A stretch of 64,000 nucleotides of DNA from the NCBI GenBank assembly GCA_035222895.1, contig JAVYIG010009864.1, forward strand, positions 1-64,000, given 5' to 3'. Positions 40,891-53,400 of the stretch are shown here, piece by piece. The DNA is from Strongylocentrotus droebachiensis (taxonomy: Eukaryota > Echinodermata > Echinoidea > Camarodonta > Strongylocentrotidae). Position numbers and translations under genes: made by a program. The notes under the pieces are model-generated. The model saw only the letters and a list, made by a program, of their open reading frames with translations. It was not told the DNA's origin and made no database searches. How positions within the stretch are numbered: position 1 is the first letter of the stretch; each line of letters starts with the position of its first letter.

Positions 40891-41368
40891 TAACATTACT
40901 TACCAATTGATCTTGTACATGATTTGCAATTTTCTCAAAATTATCTATAATATTTGACTCATACTCTAAATGTTGACATAAATTGACCAGCATAATACGT
41001 TTTTATGAAACAATTTGATTTTGAAAGCACCTCGACTGTTTGTCACATAATTATACAGTATGTTACCAGGCACAGTGAGAGTTTGAAAATTATAGACCGG
41101 CTTATTAACATATTCAAATGCTATGCATACTCTTTAAACAAAGACTTGATTCTTAGTAGGGAAGTTCATTCATTAATAACAGTTTAATGGAATAACTCGT
41201 CATTAGGCCCCAATGAAAAAAACATCCATAACATTGGAATATTCTTTACCCGGTCAATTTTTAGGACTTAAACCGCCTAACGGTGGACCCCATGTTCGTG
41301 ATTATGTATCTCTATTATGTATCTCTTTGTATATGATTCAATTTCTCCTCCGCCTAGATACCTTCACG

Positions 41369-41439
41369 ATGGGAAAGAGGTTTTCTAAGAAACCTGAAGA
41401 AATTATCGAGCCCCCGAGGGATGACACGCCAAGTACAAG
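41369..41439 (+). CDS. Gene 2 coding exon 1: N-terminal tail
   Basis: 71 nt, identical in length and phase to gene 1 exon 1, donor AAG|GTACAG. Charged and proline-containing N-terminus, no signal peptide. The sequence TTCACGATGG around the start is the same in both genes. A TCTCCTCCGCCTAG acceptor-like element ends at 41357, 11 nt before the ATG. Confidence 0.75.
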
Positions 41440-44400
41440 GTACAGATATGTTAAGCTTAAGTCCACTGTGACACATGTATAATTATTAAATGTGCACTGG
41501 TCATGGAATGCCAATGACTGAGTAAGATCATGTATCACTTTTTGGAGTAGTTCAGATTATTATTCCTTAAAATGTCATCTGAATGAACCATTGGTAGTAA
41601 CTATAAACGATGATCGACACCTGTTGTGAAACAAGAATTGAAAATAAACAATATATCGTTATTCCTTATTAATCTCAAAGGGAAAGAAATGATCAACACC
41701 AAACTTCCAAGATACAACGATTCTTGTTATCAGTACACTAGGAACAGACAGGATTATATAGGCCCTACAGTTGACCATATTAAATAGTAAATTCCTTAAT
41801 GGTAATACAAAATTTTGGAATGGGGTCATGAATTTGGTTCAATGAACATATTGGAATCATATGCTTTTCTAATGTTGGCTGGTCTACTATTATAATATCG
41901 TGATCAAGTACCCAATATGAATGTATCCCAACGAAACCTACGCCCAATTGGATATAAGAAAGCCCCTTAAGGGATCGTAATATAAATCCTACGAGAACGA
42001 CATTGCAGTTGAAAAAGTAGATTTCCTTGTCAGTCTAAATGTATGGGGATTTTTAAATTCAAATATTTCATATTTCTATTTAATCGAAATCACCACCAAC
42101 ATGACTAAGTATATCTAAAGTATTACAATGTTCATTAGAGGGACTTTGGCCCCGTTCTCACTCACTTTGAAAGTGGTCTTAGTTAGACCGCTCCAGAGGA
42201 ACGGGTCTTGAGGAACGGTTTGCGAGCGTTCACACTCCGAGCAGTTTTTTATGGCTCAAACCGCTCCACGAGTCAATGTGGTCTTGTTGCTATGGCACCT
42301 CAGTTCAGCAGGTCATTTTTTTCGCGCGCGGAATACAAACCGTACATGTTTCGTACGGAACGTCACTAGCTCACTTCCGCTCAAAGTACGCTTCCGTTCA
42401 CATTGCACGTTAGAGCGGTCCAAACCGCTCTTAATAAGACCCGTTCCTCAAGACCACCTCCGGAGGTGGTCTTCTGGAGCGGTCCAGAAGTCCACTTCCT
42501 GGACCACTTTGACCGTTCTCACTCACCTAAGAACCGCTCCTGAGGAACGGGTCTTAGTTAGACCGCTCCAACGAAGTGAATGAGAACGGGGTCTTTGTAA
42601 CATTGTTCAGATGAGAGATAGTGGTGCTAAGGTAGTGACTTCAATGCTAGATGTACAATTAAAGATAATCTGAAAACGGACCATTATTTATGGTACAAAT
42701 TGGGAAAAACTGATCCGATCGATTCCTTAATTCTCCCAACTATATTATTACACTTTAATTATATTTTACGCGAATGGGAATCTTACAAAGCAATAAAATG
42801 GCTCTACATTCCGTTCCAGACATTTAAGTGTTGACAGATTTTTTATGGCCTGTTTTTATGTCTTTTTTTCATGGAAAAACGATTGGGAAAATTCAAAAAT
42901 GGTTGGGAGAATTTAGATTCAGAAGCGCCGCACATCGACGCCCGTTCGAAAACCCGTTGAACTTTGTTAAAAATCTTCATATTGCGTGAATTAATTTCGG
43001 ATTTGGGGCATCGTAGTTGGATAATCCATACATAAAAACATAATTTTACGTGTTTTGCATCCTGATTCAACAGATTTTTGAAATCAACCATCACAATGTT
43101 ACTAAGTACCTTTAAATCTAAGAATATTACTAGCTCACATATTGGTGTATTATTAAAATGAATGTTTAAGATTTGTGATAATTTTATGGCTATTTTTGAC
43201 TCTGTTAAATACTGAATTCACATACCGGTAACATGAAAGATGAAGCAGGAAGGAATTGAAAACTGACCCGAGTATTTCGTTTGATTATTTACTAAGTGAT
43301 ATGGAATTTGTGATATCCAACCGATACTTGATTAGATGGTAGCTTAAGTTTAAGGATACAATGCTTAAATTCTGTATTTTGTTATATTCTAGTGGTCAAG
43401 CATCGAGTCAAACGCGTGGATGCGATGACGTCATCATTAGAGTAGGAGACGCCATATCAAATGATGACGATTTAACAAGACTTGGTCTCGCGCTTGGGAT
43501 TCAGAATCCTGATATCAACCGTGCATTACAAACGAATTGGGCTGGAGATAGAAAGACCAGTCATGGTAATGTGGTGATGCTTCAGAACTGGGCAGAGACG
43601 GTAAAACCACCAAAGCGACTCCCAATTCTCAGAGCAGCTCTCAAAAGGGCGAGTCTATTAGAGGTGGAGGAGACATGTTTCACAAGCAGCACAAGAGGTA
43701 AGCTTCCCAAATATAAATTATATTTAATATAAAAATACCTATACAGCAACTTGATTCCTTTTCTTAAGTGAAAACCATGTCCTTAGTTTGAGTAAAACTT
43801 TCCATTACAAACTATATGCACATTCTCAAACAGTTTCCATTCTTCTTTCTCAACAGCTCCTTTTAACTTCCCCTGATATGTTGATAAGACAATTTTATGC
43901 ACACACGATTACGAGAACACGTGAAATAAATTGTTCCACAGACAAAACATAATAACTAAAGTCCTTTTATGTGCCATTTACGGTCATTTTTGTGCTGCAA
44001 TTTGAAATGATACGAAAACTTTTGCAAATCCCTGATATTCATTTTTTACATTAATTTCCATTCATGTTTACAATTTGATACAGAGAGAATCACGACAAAA
44101 AATTAAAATTATATCACAGCATGCATCTTATGCACGAACATAAATTTTTCTATAATGTTGAAATAAAATGTTAAACAGAATCATGTTCACAATTCATTAA
44201 GTCTTTCTTCTGAAATATAATTATATGACATTTTGACGAAAAAAATTTAATTGCTTTCATACCACCGGAAAATAGTTGAAATGAAATTATAAAAAATAGA
44301 TTAGTTCCATCTAAATGTTGCGTTGTGGCAGCATTGCCCATGCTGCGTGACACATAATTACTACATAATATTTGAATTGAATTGAACATTATTTCATTCA

Positions 44401-47400
44401 TCATAAAAACATCATAACAAACATATAAAATACAAAACATAGCGTACAAGTTAAAGAGAAACATTTATAATACAGTAAAACAACAATAATATATATGAAT
44501 GTGGAGACAGCTAGGAAAGCCATGAAGCCTTTTCAAAGGCTTCATGTGACCTACCGGTTCAATTTACACGTCGGACAAATTGCGCTTACAACATGTTTAA
44601 AAGCATCGTCTCACGATCATTGGCTTTAATCTATCATATACTGTTCCATCGTAGTATATGCATAATACATTCTGAGCTTCATTTTTTTTAGTCAGAACCT
44701 GTTTAAACAGAAACAGCCATACGATATCAACTTCCTCGACAGTGTATTCAACGAAGTCTGTATCGAATGTTATTACTTATATTACTACTGTGCAACAATG
44801 CTCTTCCATTCTTTCCCCAGGTGACACAAGTGCCATACTAAAGTTAAAGGAAGAACTGAAAAATAGATATCGCAAGAAATTCGCTAAGGTCAAAACATCG
44901 CCTGTGGACTCCGAGTCACGGACACGGCTTCAGCACATCTATGTCAGTCTCGTCCTAATGTTAGGATTGGGAGGGGAAAGGGAGGAGCCAATAGATTATG
45001 ATGGGTTGTTTCAAGTCATCAAAACTGAAACAACGACAGGTTTTGTAACACGATTAGCTTTCATTGGAGAAGCTGGTGTAGGGAAATCGACACTGTTTGC
45101 TAAGATAGCTCTTGATTGGGCCGAGGGTAAAATTCTTCAAGAAATCAATCTGCTGTTTCTTGAATCATTTCGAGAGATTACAGAGAGCAGATTCTTCGGG
45201 GATACTGTTATGGGCCATTTCCCAGACGAAACAGAAATAAAAGGGGAAGGTGTTGATGAATATATCAGGGATAATCAGAGAAAAGTCCTTATCTTATTGG
45301 ACGGACTAGACGAGGCACAAATCGACATCAGAGAGCCTAATCACAGTGACGCTATTGTATCGATCGTAAGAGGGGAACGATTCATTAATACCCCAGTCGT
45401 AATCACAACCCGTCCTTTTGGAGCTGATCAGATCAAGAGCAACATGACCATTAATGACCATTACACGTTTGGTAAGGTTAAAGGCTTCACGAGGCAAAAC
45501 ATGTCAACATATATCAAAAACTTTTTCATTGATGACTTTCAGTCTGCTTCGACCCTCATTAAGCTCATTGATACAAACCAGGTGTTTTCTGAGTACATGG
45601 CACCCTTCCCGATATTCTGCTGTATGCTATGTTGCCTGTGGAAAACGCAACTGGGGCGGGAAAATATTCAGACAATGAAAACATTCTCGCATTTCTTGAA
45701 GCGTCTTGTCTTTTCACTTCAAGAGCAATACTCTTCCAAACCAAATAAAGAGGGTTATGGAAGCCGCATGAGCAAAGCTAGTGGTAGTATGAAAGAGATC
45801 GGTCGTATCGCATTTGAAGGTCTGTTGGTTAAACAGCTCATCTTCGATGAAGAAGCGTTAGGCTCATGCACGGAGGCTGCCATGATTGCATGCGAGGTCG
45901 GGATTCTTAGCAAGGAAATAAGGCCAGCACCCTTGCGAATCAGAGAAAGTCAGCGAAAGCAATTCATCCAAGAATTCTCTTTCCCTCATAAGTTACTACA
46001 GGAGTACATGGCGAGTTTATACCTTGCATCACTGTTCCACAAAGATCGTCAAGAATTCAACAGAATCCTGGCAGATACCCTTTTAGAAGACTACAAGGAA
46101 TTCAGATATGTCTTGTACTTCACTGCAGCTCATGATTGTGAAGTAGGAAAGTCGGTCCTGGAAGCCCTATGCAAGAAAGTTGATGACATGGAGTTCATCA
46201 TTGAGGTAGCTTTTGAATGTCATGATTCAGAAGCCATTGATCCCGTCAGGAATCTTTTGAACACGAAGGCAGATCTTACGTTAGATTATCATGGTCCAAT
46301 CGGCGCATATCTCTTCATACTGGAGAAAATGGGGACAGAAGTAGTAAGTTCCGTGAATAGAATTATAGATGTATCTCATTTTCATTTATCAAATTCTTGT
46401 TTCATCCTTCTGACCCATAATCATTTAGAACTGCCATGTTGACATTATATACGTACTATAGTGGGCTGTGTTGCAATGTGTAATCAGTCTCACATGACAA
46501 CGACAAACATGTTACCGTGTGTCTCTTCCTCATATATAAATTTAAAGGACTTGCTAATAAAGGAGTAAGGAAACAATTCATGGCTGTTTCAATATTAAAC
46601 AAAAACCAAACAAAGATAAAAGGCTGAGCCAACCAAACGAACCATATAAAATGTAGGTCGTTCTATACTCAATATGCCCTCCGGTACTACCTATATAGCT
46701 ACGCACCTTTCAGGTATACTTATTACAGATAGTGAATAGAATGTGTGTTTGTATCCATGCAATTTACATACATAAATACTGTCAGAATCTAGGCTCATGG
46801 TGAAGACATGAAGAAAAATTACGCCAAACGAATGCATCCTATAATGATGTTTGCCCAAATTAAACTATTAGCATGGTATCTTTGATTATATTAATTGAAA
46901 GTCTTATTTATAGATCGAATGCTGACATTTCTTTTACAGGTAAGAACAACGTATTCTATTCGAGAGAAATTGGGTGCTAGCCTGTCCTTGGAACATAAAC
47001 CATCGTCGTCACACGCAGCAGCAGTAGGTCTCTTCACATTGCAGAACTTACGAAGGCTGATCATTGAAAGCGTGCGTGGGGATGCTAAATTCTACCTAGG
47101 AATTTCTGTTGCAGCTTCACTGTCCAAGGTGTGTGATTACTCTACTAACGTTGATGAATCCTAAACCATGATTACCATTATTATTCTCTTAGTCGATGCA
47201 TACTCCTTTTTCGTTGCTGGTTGCTAAATAAAATAGAGAAGAAAAAACATTACATTCATGAACAAAATTGTACACTCATAATTTCGGTCGCTGCTTTTTA
47301 AAAGACTTGTGAAAAGGGTCTTGCTCTCTTCTTCCTTCAGCTCCGCCCTCTTGCCCGTCCTTTTACTTTATAGTTATCATTGATCTGTATCTTCCTCTGC

Positions 47401-50400
47401 CATTGTTCTCTTGGTCACAATGTGGCACAATTTTGGACATCGAGGGAAATCTGCATTTATTTGTTTATTTAGGTTTAAATGTATTGACATTTTTTCCATG
47501 AGGGATATACGTTTATATTTGCTGTAATCATCACTTCACGTCGCACTCGGGAGGGGAAGAAATGTTCCCCAAACGCTTTCCCTTGCCCCCGATGCACCCC
47601 TACGGGGGGGGGGGGTACATCCGCCTTTCACTGGAACAAGAAATCTATGCAGCTATTCTATTTCATAATCATTTCACAGTATAGCAAATCCATGGGTAAG
47701 AAATTGCTAAAGGAATCTACGTTTTGTTGAGCAGCGTTAAATACAATTTACTTGGGCAACTAAGGAAGGAGTCCTCTCTAATTATGTGATACCAACGGTT
47801 TACTTTTCCGTTTTTTTTAACAATCAAATTACTATGCAAGAAAGCGTAGCGACTGAGAGAAAAGATTTTTCGTTTTGCATTACTGAAACTTTGCATTATA
47901 GACGGCCTCAGAACCTGCATATAGTGTGTTATAGTGGCTTTTAGAAGTTTATCTCATTATTTACCATACAAATAATACTAATTTTTCTTTTTTAATCTAT
48001 GGGTCGGGCGACCCCCTTCAATTCGATTTGTTTCGAAAATGCAATCCCCTTATCTATGTGCTCTTTAATTGTCTTGATCGGGAATGTTTCTGTGATGTAG
48101 TGGCGGACAACTTTCACATTTGTTCTAACACACACAATGACTAAAATGTCAATTTTTCGAAAATGCATGACTCGGGATGGTGTTTCTTTATACAAGACTT
48201 GTAATAATATACTCTCCATAATAAATGTTGAGTAGTACCTCAAGGGTAAAGGCACTTGGGAGGAAAAAAAAACAGAAATTAGAGATATTGTGGTACACGA
48301 CAAACGGAAGAGTCATCCATCACTACGTCACAATCCACTAACAAAAAGCTGCAGTGATCTCATATTTTAAACATTCATAACTTTCTTACTTTTGGTCTGA
48401 TATATTTCAAACTTTCGCCGTTCTTTTCTCTGATTTTTCTGCTTTCGCATAAATGTAATTTTCACAAGGATTGGTTTGCCCTTTAATGATGTTGCATTAA
48501 TGAGAATGAACACATATTTAAATTAGACATGTCGTCTATAATTGATATTAGCATTCACTTAATTCAACCTGTCCTATCACGTTAATAGATTGAAGAGCTA
48601 ACTCACAAGAACGCGGATCTAGGTTCTGCTGCATCCTCTCATTACGCGAGAGGCCTCTGCTCCATGCCAAATCTTCGATCATTGGGTCTGTACAGTGTGA
48701 AGCTAAGTGATGAGTTCTACTCAACGATGGTCTCTGAGGCACCAACATCAAAGGTATACCCAAACTCAATTTAAATTGGACATTATATTTTCCCTAAATA
48801 TTTTAGTATTCTTCACTATGAATATATGTGGTGAACTGTATGCTCGCATTTTTTTGGTCTTATTGTCATAACTCGCAAGCACGCCCATATTAATATGATA
48901 GTCTGACCATCATGTGTATCTTGTGAAGAGACTGGATTTCAGTGTAAAGATGATACTGATTCATAATAGCCTGTTTTTAAGTTTTTTCGTAGTTTGCTAT
49001 CAAAAGTCCCAAAAAGATAGTACATATACTAACAGTAGAAATAAAAAGATATACACCTTTATTCTGTTCGAACTGACGGGATCTCTCGTTTCCATTTATA
49101 ATTAATAACATTTATTAGTCTTTATCATTTCGCTTTTATTTGCTCTTGCTCTTTGCTCCATTGTGGGTTTTTTCTCTCTCTATCTCTATTTCTATGTCTC
49201 TCTCTGTCTCTCTCTGTCTCTCTCTCTCTCTCTCTCTTTCCCTCTCTCTCTCTCTCTCATGTAAAATTCTAAGTAGAAGTTAATGATGTTACATCAATGA
49301 CAATGAACAAATATTTAAATTGGACATGCCGTCTATACTTGATATTACTATTCACTTTATTGAACCTGTCCTGTCACCAGATTGAGGAACTAACGCACTG
49401 TGGCGCACATTTGCGTTCTGCCACATCCTCACACTACGCGAGAGGTCTCTGCTTCATGCCCAGTCTTCGAACACTGAAGCTGTACGATGTGAAGCTGGGT
49501 GATGAGTTCTACTCAACGATGGCCTCTGAGGCATCAACATCAAAGGTATACCGAACACGATTTCTATTGGAAACGATTTGTTGCCAACTGTTTTGCATTG
49601 TTCAAACTCATCTGGGGTAACTGTTTTTTCACACTTTTTTGAAAGACATCACTTATTTTCATCTGTTACGAGCACTCTCATATCAATATGATAGTTTGAC
49701 CATGTTGACAAAACAAGGAAAACGAATCATGTGAGTATACTGGCCTTAGTGCCGTAATGAATGACAGGTATAGATTTATGTAAAAGACTGTTTTAAGCGC
49801 ATATTATGTACAAAGTATTGCGCTTCTTTTTTCTTTGTGCCTGCACGTCTATGGACATAATTTATCAGGCCACGCTTATTTGTTTTAAACAATTAAATTA
49901 TGTTTATTCATTTGAACTATAGTAGAAATGGAGGCGAAATGATGAGAATCAATTAGTGAATGATACGCAGTACAATTAATGGCATGCCGATACATCTGAT
50001 TTTAGCTTTGATTAAAAGAGGTGTTTATGTTTAGTAAAACAATGATTGGATCACATCGTTGCGGATTTACCTCTTTTGTATACTGACAAATTATCTTGGC
50101 ACAGATCGAGACTTTGAGTATTGCGGGTGCTTCCATGATGACTCCACGAAGACTACACTCCATTCTCTCGCTACCATGCCTCCACTCACTCAGCTTGAGC
50201 AAAATCAGACGAGTTGACACTGGCGATAGAGAGACACTGGTAGTGGTATGTATCTTTACTATTTCAAGTTTGAAGTTAAAATCCTCTTTTTTCCAAGCTC
50301 AAAAGGAAGGGGTTCAGAAAAACCAGACGTACTAAATATGAATGACAATGGAATTGCCGAAAGGATAATATATTTTGCTTTGAAATCGAAAATTAAAATG

Positions 50401-53400
50401 ACATACTACGGGCTGTTTTTTTTAATCGATGGATGACTTTATATGTCAAACGTATATACATGCATATTTTTAGTTTTTCAATTTGGATGAAATTTAACCA
50501 TACACATTTTGTCAAAGCTCGTTAAATATCGATTGATGAATGATTGCCGTTTGCTAATTTTGCTTATTTTCTCCATCAACATTTAATGTGTAACTTTCAG
50601 TAATATAAAATCCCTTGAATGTTTTTTATTTTAAACTGGCTGAACGAATATCACAATTACAGATGATAATGAGTACTACAAGCCCGTTCTCTTCCAGGGA
50701 AAAGGAGGATTGACCCTCATTAAGAACTTGGTTTTGGTTAGGCCTATGTTGGTGAAAATAGACGAAATTAAGAAACATTTTAACACAGTATACAGAAAAG
50801 ACGGTCAAAGAATAAAAACAGACTTGTGAATGTCGATAATGTTAAAGATATATTAAAACTCGTATTGGCAATGCGATCATGATGTGTTACATCTTACTGC
50901 GGGAAACTCTCTATTCTGTTTTCAAGTATTATGATAGACAAACCTTTATTTTAATGAAAGGCATTATACGTGTAGGCCTAATGGAACATGATTGATTGGT
51001 TGATTGATAGATTGTTATTCGCCAAGCTTCCAAAATATAATAATATTCAAGAATAACAGATGGAAGTTAAAGGGAGTGTATCATGGCAAATACTGGTTAA
51101 CGCCGTCGCCGTCTACGTCTTCTTTTGGGTTCTGCAAAAGTCAATTTTAAATCATAAGACCCTAGGGCAGCGGCATTACAAATGCAATGCCACCGTACGC
51201 CCGACGTATGGTCGCCGTGGAACCGCTCCACGGCATGGCTACGGAACGCCGTAGCCATGGCGCCGCGGCGTGTCTAATTGCTACGGCGAACATATAAATG
51301 AAAAAAATATAACTCCGCGTTACAATCCCACGGCGACCCGTATGGCCTGTAAAGATAGGGAAACGCCCTTTATAGGGTGACCCTTGGGCAACCGCAGATT
51401 ATCTACGGCCGCCGCAAGTATCTCTCGACTTCGGGGGCGTACGGCCGCCGTATCCTAGCCGTAGAGCAAATGTGACGTAGTCATGAACAGGATAGCCCAC
51501 GAAAGCATAATACGCTGGATCACTGAAGTATATAGAAAACAGAGAGATATTTTTAATATTTTGGAGGGGAAAATGGGTCACAATTCATCCTCAACGGTAT
51601 CGCATATGGCTATATTGCCAATGGAAGATTCTCTATATCATTTATAATGTCAGTGTCCAAAGGTTAAAAACTGTTGTATTCTTCGCTCCAATTACCGTAA
51701 AGCTACTCAGGGCGACTTGTTTTAAATGGAGAAAACCTTTTTAAGTTATATTACTTTATATTTATGACATATTTACCATACATGATATGAACAGTAAAAT
51801 TATTATATTAAAACAATAATTAGTCGGGATTTAAAATATCTTTTCTTCCATTAGTGTTAGTTTTTATACGTAGCAAAATAGTTATCGATCATTTTTGTAT
51901 CGCTGTTGTTTCCTGTAGACTGGTCAAACAACCGCAGTAGATGAGCTATCTGTGGATAGTAAGCATGTGACCAGCCTGTGGAATCTTGGACTTAATACAT
52001 CATGTCCCCGAGTGAAAACCCTAAAACTGAACTGGTCGAGACGGGACAATGTCTCATCTGACATCATCACATTGGCCTGCTCTCCGTTCCATCATCTAAC
52101 TCACCTTCACATCCAGGGAGACCCGCATAGTGCCACATCTACACTAGATGATCCCGTGTCATTTTGCAAGGCGGTGATAGCATCATGCCCTCGACTCACC
52201 GAGCTGTCCATTACCATCATTAGACTGAACAACGAGAAGGTAGCCGAGATCATCCATGAGTTGGATGATCATCCACACCTAACAAGCATAAGGTGAGTCT
52301 CATTGGAGTTGTACACATTGTGGAATGGTACACTTTGGTTACCTTTCACTGTAATCTGTTTTCTTCTTCATTATCCTTACCCGTATCCCTCTCTCTCTCT
52401 CTCTCTGTGTCCTCTCTTCTGATTAATTTTCTTTCTCTCTTTACTAGCTTTCTTTTTTTCAAAATAATAATTTACCTAAAAGAAAGAAGTTGCCAAAGAA
52501 TTTATTCCATTTCAGTGAAGTAGCGGAAAGCAGTTAAAATTGCCTAGCATGCGAATTATTCAAATTATTAATTGCCTTACACGTTCCTGTAGACGTTTTT
52601 TAATCAAACTTTCGATTGATGTTTGCAAATTATGCAAACAAGGTTCCATCAAAGATAAATCAACATTTTTATTTTGCATAATGTGTCATCTAAGCTCCTT
52701 CTTGAATCAATTCAAGAAATATGATGAAGGTTGGCTTTGTCATACTGAACAAAAGGAAAACATTTCAAGATGGGTAAAAACGTTAATTTATGCATAATAT
52801 ACAAATTAAGTTCTCATTTCCAGTTATTTAAATGGAAAGTTATAATTTTAATAAATATCTTCATATAATTAAGATGGCTAAATATTTGCAATTTAGATCA
52901 GAAAATTAATCCACAATATTCGACGACCCCAAAAACACAACTTTCAATACATTAATTGTAGTAAGAGTGGATCTGAATGCAATTAAAGATAAAGTTGAAC
53001 TCTGGTCGTGGGATTACATTCTGAAAGAAACGGTGTGGAATCGATCAGAAAAAAAGTTAATTATGTAGCATATAAGTGTAGTATAAGTATATTATTAACC
53101 GCTCTCTTCTTACACTACAAAGCATACATCTCTGATGGGTTTTAAAAGAGTTTCGTACGTCAGGTTTGTTCTGAAGATCATATTTTCTGCCCCGAAATGT
53201 ACTGTTTTATTACCATAGGTTGGAAGAGTGTGGTACCAACGCGGATCTGGATCCACTGATTTCTGAGGTGAACAGTGAAGGCAAGCTGACTGTTATCGTA
53301 AAGCATGGCAGGGTAAGATATAACATTAGATTACATGCCCATCCTCCGATTGTTCCTTCTTCCTCTTTCTTGCATTCCATCATTTAAAAGTATTCGTGTA

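Noticed and set aside
42251-42583. 110-codon open frame
   Set aside because: Lies wholly inside the TIR element at 42148-42593 and translates its inverted AGACCGCTCC words.
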